From an uncultured Pelagibacteraceae bacterium (GTDB lineage Bacteria > Pseudomonadota > Alphaproteobacteria > Pelagibacterales > Pelagibacteraceae): 64,000 nt of DNA. A program made the translations under genes and the position numbers. Position 1 is the first letter of the stretch. Each line of letters opens with the position of its first letter. The stretch spans positions 97,426 to 161,425 of the forward strand of contig CACHVT010000001.1 of NCBI GenBank assembly GCA_902583345.1. The letters are read 5' to 3'. The notes under the pieces are model-generated. The model saw nothing but the letters and a program-made list of their open reading frames with translations, searched no databases and had not been told where the DNA came from. Positions 56,338 to 64,000 of this stretch are shown in pieces.

Positions 56338-57105
56338 ATGTTCGAAACCTTTTTTGAGATTTTAACTTTATCAGTTGTACAAGGTATATCTGAATTTATG
56401 CCAGTTAGTTCATCTGCACATTTATTTTTAATTTCTGAGGTTTACCAATTTAAATCAAAATTCTTGTTAGTTGATATAGGCTTACATTTGGGATCTCTTT
56501 TAGCAATTGTTTTTTATTTTCGGAGCGATCTATTAAATATTCTAAATAATAAAAATTTATTTACTCTTATGTTTATTGGTTCTTTGCCAATAATAATTAT
56601 TGGTTATATTATTTATGAAACAGGTTTCATAAGTAATTTAAGAAATATCGAGGTAATTTCATGGGCAACTCTAGTTTTTGCTATCGTTTTGTATTTAGTA
56701 GATAAGTTTAAAGTAAAAAAAAAGTTTGAAACTGATTTAAATTTAAAATCAATTTTAGTTATTGGTTCATTACAAATACTTGCTTTAATTCCAGGAGTAA
56801 GTAGATCAGGAATTGTAATTACGGCAGGTAGACTATTAAATTTCGATAGATATGACTCTACAAAAATATCTTTTTATTTATCCTTGCCCACAATAGCTGG
56901 GGCAACTTTCTTAGGTTTAAAAGATATAAGAGTTGAAAATATCGAATTTAATATTATTATTTTGATATCTATTGTCTTTTCATTCATATTTTCATATTTT
57001 ACAATTAAATATTTTTTAGTATTCGTTAAAAAATTTACTCTTAATTTTTTTGTGTTTTATAGAATTTTTTTGTCAATTTTTTTATTTTACTTAATTTATT
57101 TTTAA
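56338..57105 (+). CDS. uppP: Undecaprenyl-diphosphatase
   Basis: Recycles the C55 lipid carrier by dephosphorylating undecaprenyl diphosphate, needed for peptidoglycan and surface polysaccharide. The 255-residue membrane protein has about eight helices and both family motifs: QGISEFMPVSSSAHLFL near the N-terminus and ALIPGVSRSGIVITAGRLL (about residues 150-167). Its end overlaps the convergent DMT transporter by 15 bases. Confidence 0.95.
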   Translation: MFETFFEILTLSVVQGISEFMPVSSSAHLFLISEVYQFKSKFLLVDIGLHLGSLLAIVFYFRSDLLNILNNKNLFTLMFIGSLPIIIIGYIIYETGFISNLRNIEVISWATLVFAIVLYLVDKFKVKKKFETDLNLKSILVIGSLQILALIPGVSRSGIVITAGRLLNFDRYDSTKISFYLSLPTIAGATFLGLKDIRVENIEFNIIILISIVFSFIFSYFTIKYFLVFVKKFTLNFFVFYRIFLSIFLFYLIYF

Positions 57106-57996
57106 TTTTTTTTCAATTTCTGGAACTAGTTGAGAAATTAAAACACCAGCTAAAATCAATAAACAACCAATTATATTGCTAAGTCCCAATATTTGATTCA
57201 ATATTAACCAGGCAGCAATAGCAGCAAAAACTCCTTCTAAAGAATAAATAATAGCAGCTGGTGCCTCTTCTATATTTTTTTGCGCAAACATTTGTAATGT
57301 AAATGCAATTCCTCCAGAAAAAACACCCGCATATAATATTGATGTTTTTTCAAGTAAAATATTAGAAATGTTTATATCCTCAAATATAAAAGCAAAAAAT
57401 AATGACATTATTCCAACAAAAGCTGATTGTAACGCTGCATAAAACATTGGGATATCGAATGCTTCCATAAATTTACCGGCATAAATTATATGAAGAGCCC
57501 AAAAAACAGAGCAAAGTATTACCAATGCATCTCCAAGCATTATTACAGAATTAGAAAAGTCACTTAGGAGATAGACACCAAATACACAAAAAATTATCGA
57601 TAACCATATGCTCCAATGAACTTTTTTAGAATAAATTACCATCAAAAGTATCGGGACTATGGGGACATAAAATACTGTAAAAAATGCTGCATTTGCAATA
57701 TTAGTATATAAAAGAGATGCCTGTTGTAAGAAAGTACCAAAGAAAAGAGAAATTCCCATAAAACAAAGATATTTAGTAAATAAGTTTGGATTACTTTTTA
57801 TTTCCATTTGAATTTTTCCCCTTTCAAAAAAAAGAGCTACTGGTAAAATAGACACAAAACCTACAAAAAAACGTGCGAAATTAAATGTGAGAGGACCTAT
57901 ATTATCCATTCCAGTATCCTGTGCTATGAAAGCAGTGCCCCAAATAAAAGTTGTTACCAAAGCACAGATCATTGAAAAGGATTTTCTATATTTCAT
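57091..57996 (-). CDS. EamA/DMT-family transporter
   Basis: A 301-residue inner membrane protein with ten predicted helices arranged as two EamA repeats. Repeat one starts ALVTTFIWGTAFIAQDTG and includes FNFARFFVG; repeat two includes ALVILCSVFWALHIIYAGKF, then AQKNIEEAPAAIIYSLEGVF and the last helix IIGCLLILAGVLISQ. Family members export or import amino acids, nucleosides or other metabolites; the substrate cannot be told. It lies 22 bases downstream of the dioxygenase gene on the same strand. Confidence 0.9.
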   Translation of the reverse strand: MKYRKSFSMICALVTTFIWGTAFIAQDTGMDNIGPLTFNFARFFVGFVSILPVALFFERGKIQMEIKSNPNLFTKYLCFMGISLFFGTFLQQASLLYTNIANAAFFTVFYVPIVPILLMVIYSKKVHWSIWLSIIFCVFGVYLLSDFSNSVIMLGDALVILCSVFWALHIIYAGKFMEAFDIPMFYAALQSAFVGIMSLFFAFIFEDINISNILLEKTSILYAGVFSGGIAFTLQMFAQKNIEEAPAAIIYSLEGVFAAIAAWLILNQILGLSNIIGCLLILAGVLISQLVPEIEKKLKIN

Positions 57997-58018
57997 ATAA
58001 TTCTTATCTATTAAGTTA

Positions 58019-59125
58019 TTAATAAGAGCTGAGGCTATTTAGTTTACACATGCTATCAAAATCCTCTTTATTTATATAGCAACCAGACATTTTTCTTAAA
58101 CCTTTAAATTTACTTCGACCATGTAAAACTCTCCAGTTATTAATAATCAATAATTCTCCTGGTTTCAAAACTTTTCTCCATTGTGATTTTTTATCATTAG
58201 CTATTAAATCGAACTCTCTTAAAGCGTTGTAAAATTCTAATGTTTTTTTTTCATCTAGCCTAAATGGAGCTCTATCATAATTATTAAAACTGACTTGAAT
58301 AATTCTATCTTTTTTATCAATCCTAAAAATGGGTCTTTGTGCTTGTAAAAAGACACCATCGCCTACATAGTTTGCTGGAACTTCGATTGATGATAAAATT
58401 TTAAAAAATTTTTTATTTTTTTTTTTAATCGTTTCTGCAATTTTAAATCCGTCAACGAGAATGGACTCTCCACCTTTGGCATTATATTTGCAACATAATA
58501 AAAGCTGAAGACCAGGAGCGTCATTGCTATAAGTTGAATCCGTATGTGGTCTTAATTCGCTTTTTGAGTAAGCAGAATCTGACATTTTATTATTTGCTTC
58601 AAATGACCATAACCCACCAAAAATAGACTGTCTTATATAACCAATTTTATTAGCTATTTTTTTAACAGAATTCTTATTTGGTTTACAATTTGTAATTAAG
58701 CAAAAACCATAAGTACAGATATTTTTGAGCAATATTTTAAAACCTTCTTTGGTAATAGCTCTATCAAATTTTAAAGATATATCTTTTGTTATGTCTTTTT
58801 TTTCCCAAGTTTTATGAAAATTTTTTTTCAAACTATTATTTTTAGAAACATCATATAAAAATTGGCTTGAGTACTTAGCCGATTTTTTCTGATCAGACCA
58901 TTCTAATATAAGATATTTGCCATTATCCTCAGTTTTGACTTTTTTGATAAATGTTTTAGGATCTAAAACTGCAGTAAATGTTTTTCTTTGATTAGTAACA
59001 AAGTCCCAATTTTCCTCGTTAAAAATATGATCTCTAAGCCAAATATTTGTAAAGTTTTCACTTTTTTTATTTTTAAATAAAACTTTTATTTTTTTTGGAT
59101 AGATTTTAATATTTTTTATTTGCAT
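58019..59125 (-). CDS. TauD-family dioxygenase resembling gamma-butyrobetaine/trimethyllysine hydroxylase
   Basis: A 368-residue Fe(II)/2-oxoglutarate dioxygenase. The N-terminal DUF971-like part (to about residue 95, with IWLRDH) precedes the TauD domain with iron ligands in LRPHTDSTYS (His194, Asp196) and the distal His335 in NNWRVLHGRSKF; arginines after it should bind 2-oxoglutarate. This two-domain layout is the gamma-butyrobetaine hydroxylase type, so the substrate is probably a quaternary ammonium compound. It follows the E2 gene by 46 bases and precedes the DMT transporter by 22. Confidence 0.87.
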   Translation of the reverse strand: MQIKNIKIYPKKIKVLFKNKKSENFTNIWLRDHIFNEENWDFVTNQRKTFTAVLDPKTFIKKVKTEDNGKYLILEWSDQKKSAKYSSQFLYDVSKNNSLKKNFHKTWEKKDITKDISLKFDRAITKEGFKILLKNICTYGFCLITNCKPNKNSVKKIANKIGYIRQSIFGGLWSFEANNKMSDSAYSKSELRPHTDSTYSNDAPGLQLLLCCKYNAKGGESILVDGFKIAETIKKKNKKFFKILSSIEVPANYVGDGVFLQAQRPIFRIDKKDRIIQVSFNNYDRAPFRLDEKKTLEFYNALREFDLIANDKKSQWRKVLKPGELLIINNWRVLHGRSKFKGLRKMSGCYINKEDFDSMCKLNSLSSY

Positions 59126-59171
59126 TACTTTTTAAATTTTAAATATATATCATTAATATTAATTTGGTCAT

Positions 59172-60086
59172 TTAATTGCTTAAATTATAAGCAAAATTTT
59201 TTCCAAGATTTTCTTTAAGCTCGTTATTAAATCTTGCTGCCTCAGCACCATCAATAATTCTATGGTCGTAAGATAAAGATAGAGGTAAAATAGTTCTAGT
59301 TTTAAACCCATCGTCAAAGTAAATTTTTTTTTTAGTAAGCCTACCAATTCCTAAAATTGCTACTTCTGGATAATTAATTATTGGTGTAAAATAAGTGCCT
59401 CCTATACCGCCTAAACTTGTAATTGTCATTGAACCACCAAAAAATTCTTTTTTATCAATTTTTAATTTTCTACATTTATCACTAATTAATCTTAAATCTT
59501 CACTGATTTGATTCATATCTTTTTTATCAACATTTCGAATTTTAGGAACCATCAAACCATGTTCAGTATCTACAGCAATTCCAATATGAAAATATTTTTT
59601 TAAAGTCATTTTTCCTTTATCAATATTGTCTATTGAGGAATTAAATAATGGAAATTTTTTGAGGGTAACTACTAGTGCTTTTACAATAAATGCAAGTGGA
59701 GTAATTTTCTTTTTTTCACCAGTATAAATGTCTTTTAAAGATACTCTAAAATTTTCCATTTCTGTCACATCAGCTTCATCATGGTTTGTTACATGAGGAA
59801 TTGTTGCCCATGAATAAGATAGAGATTGAGCGGCAATTTTTTTTATTCTAGGAATATCTTTTATCTCAATTTCACCAAAATCAGAATGCGGAAATTCATT
59901 TTTATAAATTTTTTCCTGCGAAGTTATTTTTTTTGAAGATTGTTCTTTAACAAATCTTTTAATATCAGTTTCTATAATTCGGCCTTGCCGTTGACTTCCT
60001 GTTATTAAATTTATATCTAGTCCTAATTCTCTTGCAAACTTTCTTACTTTCGGACTAGCTGGTGTTCTAATTTTTTTTTCCGTCAT
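59172..60086 (-). CDS. aceF: Pyruvate dehydrogenase E2 (dihydrolipoyl acetyltransferase) without lipoyl domain
   Basis: A 304-residue E2 core. The N-terminus is at once the peripheral subunit-binding domain (TPASPKVRKFARELGLDI, residues 8-45), followed by a short linker and the CAT-type acyltransferase domain (about 75-304) ending in the active site SYDHRIIDGAEAARF with His275 and Asp279. The N-terminal lipoyl domain that E2 proteins normally carry is missing; no in-frame lipoyl sequence lies upstream because the E1 gene ends immediately before it. The neighbouring E1 has a lipoyl domain instead, so the swinging arm seems to have moved between subunits. Confidence 0.9.
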   Translation of the reverse strand: MTEKKIRTPASPKVRKFARELGLDINLITGSQRQGRIIETDIKRFVKEQSSKKITSQEKIYKNEFPHSDFGEIEIKDIPRIKKIAAQSLSYSWATIPHVTNHDEADVTEMENFRVSLKDIYTGEKKKITPLAFIVKALVVTLKKFPLFNSSIDNIDKGKMTLKKYFHIGIAVDTEHGLMVPKIRNVDKKDMNQISEDLRLISDKCRKLKIDKKEFFGGSMTITSLGGIGGTYFTPIINYPEVAILGIGRLTKKKIYFDDGFKTRTILPLSLSYDHRIIDGAEAARFNNELKENLGKNFAYNLSN

Positions 60087-63000
60087 TTATATTTTGCTTG
60101 GAAAAGGTTTTTCTGGATCAATTTTATATTTTTGAATTGCATCTTTTGCATATTTTGTTGGAATTAGTTGTTCCTTTGAAAGAATGCTTAGAGCGTATGA
60201 AATAATATGTTCTTTATCAACTTCAAAAAATTTTCTAAGTTTTTTTCTGGTATCGCTTCTACCAAAACCATCAGTGCCCAAAGTATAAAAACTTTTTTTT
60301 ATATAAGGTCTTATTTGGTCTGAGTGACTTCTCATATAATCTGAAGCGGCCAAAATTGGGCCTTCTTTTTTTCCTAAGCATTCTTCTACATAAGATATTT
60401 TTTGACTTTTATCTGGATTTAAAAGATTATATCTTTCAGTTTCCATTCCCTCTCTAGCTAACTCATTGAAACTAGTTACACTCCATACTTCACTATCAAT
60501 TTGATAATCTCTTTGTAATATTTCTGCGCCAGCTAACACTTCTCTCAAAATCGTACCTGAGCCCATTAATTGAATTTTCGTTTTTTTATACTTGGTGAAT
60601 TCTTTAATTTTATACATTCCTTTTAAGATTCCCTCTTCACAGTTTTTATCTACTGGCATCGCTGGATGAGGATAGTTTTCATTCATCGTTGTTATATAAT
60701 AAAATATATTTTCTTTTTTTTCGTGCATTCTTTTTAATCCTTCTCTAAAAATTACAGCAAGTTCATATGCAAAAGTAGGATCATAAGATTTACAATTTGG
60801 TATTGTTGATGCCAGCATATGACTATGACCATCTTGATGTTGCAAACCTTCTCCAGCAAGAGTTGTTCTTCCTGCTGTTGCTCCTATCAAAAATCCTCTT
60901 GCTTGGCTATCTCCCGCAGCCCAATTAAAATCACCTGTTCTTTGAAATCCAAACATAGAATAAAATAGATAAATTGGTATCATTTCAATATCATGATTAG
61001 AATATGCTGTCCCTGCTGCAATCCAAGATGACATTGAACCAGCTTCGTTAATACCTTCTTCTAAAACTTGTCCTTTTTTGTCCTCTCTATAAGAGAATAA
61101 ATTTTCAGAGTCTTCTGGTTCGTATTTTTGTCCTTCATGAGCATAAATACCAATTTTTTTAAAAAAACCCTCCATTCCAAAGGTTCTTGCTTCATCAGGT
61201 ATTATTGGAACAAGTCTTGGAGAAACATTTTTGTCTCGTAATAAATTTGTTAATAGTCTTACTAATGCCATAGTGGTAGACATTTTTTTCTCTCCAGTTG
61301 ACTCTTTTAAAAAATTAAAAATATCCTTAGAAGGTGCTTTAACTGGTTTAGCGTAACTTGTTCTCTCTGGAATAAAACCACCAAGTTTAATTCTTCTATC
61401 TTTAAGATATTTAATTTCCTCTGAATTTTCATCTGGTCTAAAATATTGTATTTCTTGAACTTGCTTATTTGTTAATGGAACATCAAATCTATCCCTATAA
61501 TACATCAAATCATCGACACCTAATTTTTTTTGCTGATGGCTTGTATTAACACTTTCACCGGTTTTTCCCATTCCATATCCCTTAATAGTTTTTGCAATTA
61601 TTACTGTTGGGCTCCCTATATTTTTTGATGCATCGTTGTAAGCTGAGTAAACTTTATGGGGGTCATGACCACCTCTATTTAACCTCCATATATCTTTATC
61701 AGACAATGTGGAAACCAATTTTTCAGTTTCTGGATGTTTGCCAAAAAAATTATTCCTAACATATAAACCATTCCTTGCTTTATAAGCTTGATATTCACCA
61801 TCAACAGTTTCATTCATTATTTTAACTAATTGACCAGTTTTGTCTTTGGCTAATAATGGATCCCAGTATGATCCCCAAATAACTTTTATAACATTCCATC
61901 CTGCGCCTCTAAAAATTCCCTCTAATTCTTGAATGATTTTTCCATTTCCTCTAACCGGACCATCCAATCTTTGAAGATTGCAATTTACTACAAAAATTAA
62001 ATTATCGAGCTGTTCTCTAGCAGCCAAGCCAATAGCACCTAACGATTCTGGTTCATCCATTTCACCATCTCCAAGAAACGCCCACACTTTCCTTTTTTGA
62101 TCTTTAACCAAACCTCTATTGATTAAATATTTCATAAATCTTGCTTGATAGATTGCTAGCATAGGACCTAATCCCATTGATACAGTTGGGAACTGCCAAA
62201 ATTTTGGCATTAACCATGGATGTGGGTATGAAGATAAACCTCCTTTTTCAACCTCTTGTCTAAAACCATCTAATTGTTTTTCATTTAATCTTCCTTCAAG
62301 AAAAGCCCGCGCATACATGCCTGGAGCACTATGACCCTGAAAATAAATTAAATCTCCACCAAATTTATTATTTTTAGCTCTCCAAAAATGATTCATACCA
62401 ACATCATAAAGAGTTGCAGCAGATGCAAAGGTTCCAATATGGCCCCCAAGTTCTGGAAATTTTTTATTAGCTCGAACAACCATTGCAGCGGCATTCCATC
62501 TTATTAATGATCTTATTTTTCTCTCAATATTTTGATCACCAGGAGACTTAACTTCCTTATCTGGAGTTATAGTGTTTATATATGGTGTATTTCTGGATAA
62601 GACCAAATCTGATCCTTGTTTATAAGAATGCTCTATCAATTGTTTTATTAAAAACTGAGCTCTTTTACTCCCATCTGTTTCCAGAATTGATGAAAGAGAA
62701 TCTATCCATTCTTTAGTTTCAATTGGATCAATATCCTCTGCAGGTCCTGCAAAATTATTTTTATCTTCTGCAATTTTTATTGGAGTATCTGTTTTATATT
62801 CTTTTTTAATTAAATTTTTCTCTGCCTCCTCTATAATACTTTCTGTATCCTTAGGTATTTTTTCTTTTTGTTGAACTTCGTTATTTTTATTAATATTTTT
62901 AGTTTCAACATTTACTGTCAAAACTAAATCATCTTTCGAAACTTTGTCACCAATTTTTACATTTATTGAATCTATTGTTCCTTCTAAAGTAGATGGAATC

Positions 63001-63137
63001 TCTACACTTGATTTATCACTCTCAATTGTAATTACTGGATCGTTAATAGAAACCTTGTCTCCTTTTTTAACCAAAATCTCTATAACTTCAACTTTTTCAA
63101 AATCTCCTATATCAGGAACAAGTAATATTTTATTCAT
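60087..63137 (-). CDS. aceE: Pyruvate dehydrogenase E1 (homodimeric AceE type) with fused N-terminal lipoyl domain
   Basis: A 1016-residue protein with two parts. Residues 1 to about 78 are a lipoyl domain (LVPDIGDFEKVEVIEILVKK; lipoyl lysine Lys42 in ESDKSSVEIPS), then a charged linker (about 79-132). From about 134 it is a complete AceE-type E1: EDIDPIETKEWIDSL, FWQFPTVSMGLGPMLAIYQA, the ThDP motif GDGEMDEPES to NCNLQRLDGP, RGGHDPHKVYSAY, and ITTMNENYPHPAMP. AceE proteins normally have no lipoyl domain and are near 890 residues. The ATG at 63137 is used; a TTG 15 codons upstream is less likely. The E2 gene starts one base later. Confidence 0.93.
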   Translation of the reverse strand: MNKILLVPDIGDFEKVEVIEILVKKGDKVSINDPVITIESDKSSVEIPSTLEGTIDSINVKIGDKVSKDDLVLTVNVETKNINKNNEVQQKEKIPKDTESIIEEAEKNLIKKEYKTDTPIKIAEDKNNFAGPAEDIDPIETKEWIDSLSSILETDGSKRAQFLIKQLIEHSYKQGSDLVLSRNTPYINTITPDKEVKSPGDQNIERKIRSLIRWNAAAMVVRANKKFPELGGHIGTFASAATLYDVGMNHFWRAKNNKFGGDLIYFQGHSAPGMYARAFLEGRLNEKQLDGFRQEVEKGGLSSYPHPWLMPKFWQFPTVSMGLGPMLAIYQARFMKYLINRGLVKDQKRKVWAFLGDGEMDEPESLGAIGLAAREQLDNLIFVVNCNLQRLDGPVRGNGKIIQELEGIFRGAGWNVIKVIWGSYWDPLLAKDKTGQLVKIMNETVDGEYQAYKARNGLYVRNNFFGKHPETEKLVSTLSDKDIWRLNRGGHDPHKVYSAYNDASKNIGSPTVIIAKTIKGYGMGKTGESVNTSHQQKKLGVDDLMYYRDRFDVPLTNKQVQEIQYFRPDENSEEIKYLKDRRIKLGGFIPERTSYAKPVKAPSKDIFNFLKESTGEKKMSTTMALVRLLTNLLRDKNVSPRLVPIIPDEARTFGMEGFFKKIGIYAHEGQKYEPEDSENLFSYREDKKGQVLEEGINEAGSMSSWIAAGTAYSNHDIEMIPIYLFYSMFGFQRTGDFNWAAGDSQARGFLIGATAGRTTLAGEGLQHQDGHSHMLASTIPNCKSYDPTFAYELAVIFREGLKRMHEKKENIFYYITTMNENYPHPAMPVDKNCEEGILKGMYKIKEFTKYKKTKIQLMGSGTILREVLAGAEILQRDYQIDSEVWSVTSFNELAREGMETERYNLLNPDKSQKISYVEECLGKKEGPILAASDYMRSHSDQIRPYIKKSFYTLGTDGFGRSDTRKKLRKFFEVDKEHIISYALSILSKEQLIPTKYAKDAIQKYKIDPEKPFPSKI

Positions 63138-63204
63138 TTTTATAGTTATAATTTTAACACATTTGAAGCCTTTTTTGGACAAGCTTTAATGTTATATTTT
63201 AAAT

Positions 63205-63321
63205 ATGTTAATAAATTTATTTAAAAAAATTATTAAAGGTGAATACAACCAAGATTTAGATGCTAAATTTTGGATACAGAAAATCTTGTTAAAGAAAAAT
63301 TTGAATTCTTTTAAGTATTAA
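63205..63321 (+). CDS. Candidate 38-residue small protein
   Basis: A plus-strand frame from ATG to TAA within the gap between aceE and the thiolase gene, overlapping the thiolase stop by four bases. The peptide begins [17 protein letters not shown] and continues with [16 protein letters not shown]; it is predicted helical, amphipathic and basic, and its composition (Trp, Asp, Gln, no long runs) is not that of random AT-rich DNA. There is no Shine-Dalgarno site. It is divergent from aceE. Function unknown; reality moderately likely. Confidence 0.45.
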   Translation: MLINLFKKIIKGEYNQDLDAKFWIQKILLKKNLNSFKY

Positions 63322-64000
63322 TCTTTTTCAATACACATAGATATTCCCATACCACCACCAATACATAAGGTTGTAAGTCCTTTTTTTGAGTCACTTTTAA
63401 TCATTTCATGAAGCAAGGTTACCAATATTCTAGCACCCGATGCTCCAATAGGATGACCTAATGCAATAGCTCCACCGTTTACATTAACTTTTTCTTTTGG
63501 AATTTTAAGCTCTTTAATTACTGCTAAGCTCTGGGCTGCAAATGCCTCATTAGACTCGACTAAATCTAAATCACTTATTGACCATCCTGCTTTTTTTAAA
63601 GCTTTGCTTGTTGCTGGTATAGGTCCAGTTCCCATTAAAGCTGGCTCAACTCCACAAGTGGCCCAAGAAATAATTTTAGCTAAAGGTTTTAAATTATACT
63701 TTTCTGCGTTTTTTCTATCCATTAATAGAACTGCTGCTGCTCCATCATTTACACCAGAAGAATTACCAGCAGTTACTGTTCCATTTTGTTTGAACACAGT
63801 TTTTAGTTTTGAAAGACTCTCCTCTGTAACATTAGATCGAGGATGCTCATCAGATACACTGGCACCATCAATTATTTCCTCTTTAAACTTTCCATTTTTT
63901 ATTGCATCTTGAACTTTTTGTTGAGATGAAACAGCAAATTCATCTTGTTCTTGTCTTGAAATTTTAAATTTTTCAGCAACATTCTCAGCTGTAATTCCCA
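63318..64000 (-). CDS. Acetyl-CoA acetyltransferase / thiolase (5' end outside window)
   Basis: A thiolase whose frame stays open to the right edge, so the N-terminal part with the first active-site cysteine is outside; about 226 residues are visible. Seen are [58 protein letters not shown], the catalytic [17 protein letters not shown] with its histidine and [13 protein letters not shown] with the second cysteine. It either condenses two acetyl-CoA or cleaves acetoacetyl-CoA or longer 3-ketoacyl-CoA; the biosynthetic class is favoured by the close match around GGGMG. It is separated from aceE by the small-protein frame. Confidence 0.92.
   Translation of the reverse strand, partial: GITAENVAEKFKISRQEQDEFAVSSQQKVQDAIKNGKFKEEIIDGASVSDEHPRSNVTEESLSKLKTVFKQNGTVTAGNSSGVNDGAAAVLLMDRKNAEKYNLKPLAKIISWATCGVEPALMGTGPIPATSKALKKAGWSISDLDLVESNEAFAAQSLAVIKELKIPKEKVNVNGGAIALGHPIGASGARILVTLLHEMIKSDSKKGLTTLCIGGGMGISMCIEKD

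Noticed and set aside
63138-63182. TTG start 15 codons upstream of aceE
   Set aside because: The residues are not part of a lipoyl domain, there is no ribosome-binding site, and the ATG at 63137 begins the domain directly.

Overview
The window is a gene-dense, strongly AT-rich bacterial chromosome segment, most likely from a streamlined marine alphaproteobacterium of the SAR11 (Pelagibacterales) type. This is an inference from lysine- and isoleucine-rich proteins, almost absent spacers, genes that overlap even when convergent, and alphaproteobacterial gene orders: accD-folC, murA-DUF2948-hisD-infA, rpmH-rnpA-yidD-yidC-argB, def-fmt-truA, aroK-aroB, bolA-J protein-cobS-cobT and thrS-infC-rpmI-rplT-pheS-pheT-lepA. 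A tRNA-His with discriminator A and no encoded G-1, next to a histidyl-tRNA synthetase of the matching divergent type, also points to Alphaproteobacteria. I see no insertion sequence, prophage, CRISPR array or rRNA gene, and no stretch over 300 bases without a gene.

Layout. 1-2.1 kb: fatty acid (accD, cut at the left edge) and folate (folC) genes on the plus strand. 2.1-8.9 kb, minus strand: trxA, then three DNA-maintenance genes (sbcB, a MGME1-like PD-(D/E)XK nuclease, rmuC) downstream of a histidine unit that begins with tRNA-His and runs hisS-hisZ-hisG. 9.1-13.7 kb, minus: cspA, tRNA-Phe, infA, hisD, a DUF2948 gene, murA, dcd and two small genes. 13.8-14.6 kb: tRNA-Thr abutting a convergent VTT/TVP38-type membrane protein gene. 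14.7-22 kb, plus: ribosome/RNase P/membrane insertion genes, then arginine and lysine synthesis genes (argB, dapD, dapE), a HAD nucleotidase, a histone-deacetylase-fold enzyme and a SET-domain methyltransferase. 22-26.1 kb, minus: truA, fmt, def, a large secreted protein and a small membrane protein. 26.2-31.4 kb, mostly plus: aroK, aroB, bolA (minus), a J-domain protein, cobS, cobT. 31.4-34.7 kb, minus: a RegB-like redox sensor kinase and gyrB.

34.8-39.9 kb looks like a small accessory surface-sugar region: rfbA, rfbC, a short rfbD-like gene and a sugar C-methyltransferase on plus, then tRNA-Ser and two glycosyltransferases on minus. 39.9-49.4 kb, minus, is the translation cluster lepA to thrS with a GT4 glycosyltransferase upstream. 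49.5-56.2 kb: an alpha/beta hydrolase and the large and small glutamate synthase subunits. 56.3-64 kb: uppP, a DMT transporter, a TauD/gamma-butyrobetaine-hydroxylase-like dioxygenase, a pyruvate dehydrogenase E2 and E1 pair with an unusual domain arrangement, a candidate 38-residue protein and a thiolase cut at the right edge.

The most notable observations are: a lipoyl domain fused to the N-terminus of the E1 component while the neighbouring E2 has none; a tRNA-His whose CCA end lies four bases before the hisS start codon, so processing would leave an almost leaderless mRNA; a CobS/CobT AAA+/VWA pair with a J-domain protein and BolA but no other cobalamin gene in view; adjacent HDAC-fold and SET-domain genes; two dyads between gltD and uppP; and several tiny genes (37, 38 and 61 codons) fitted into or overlapping operon joints.
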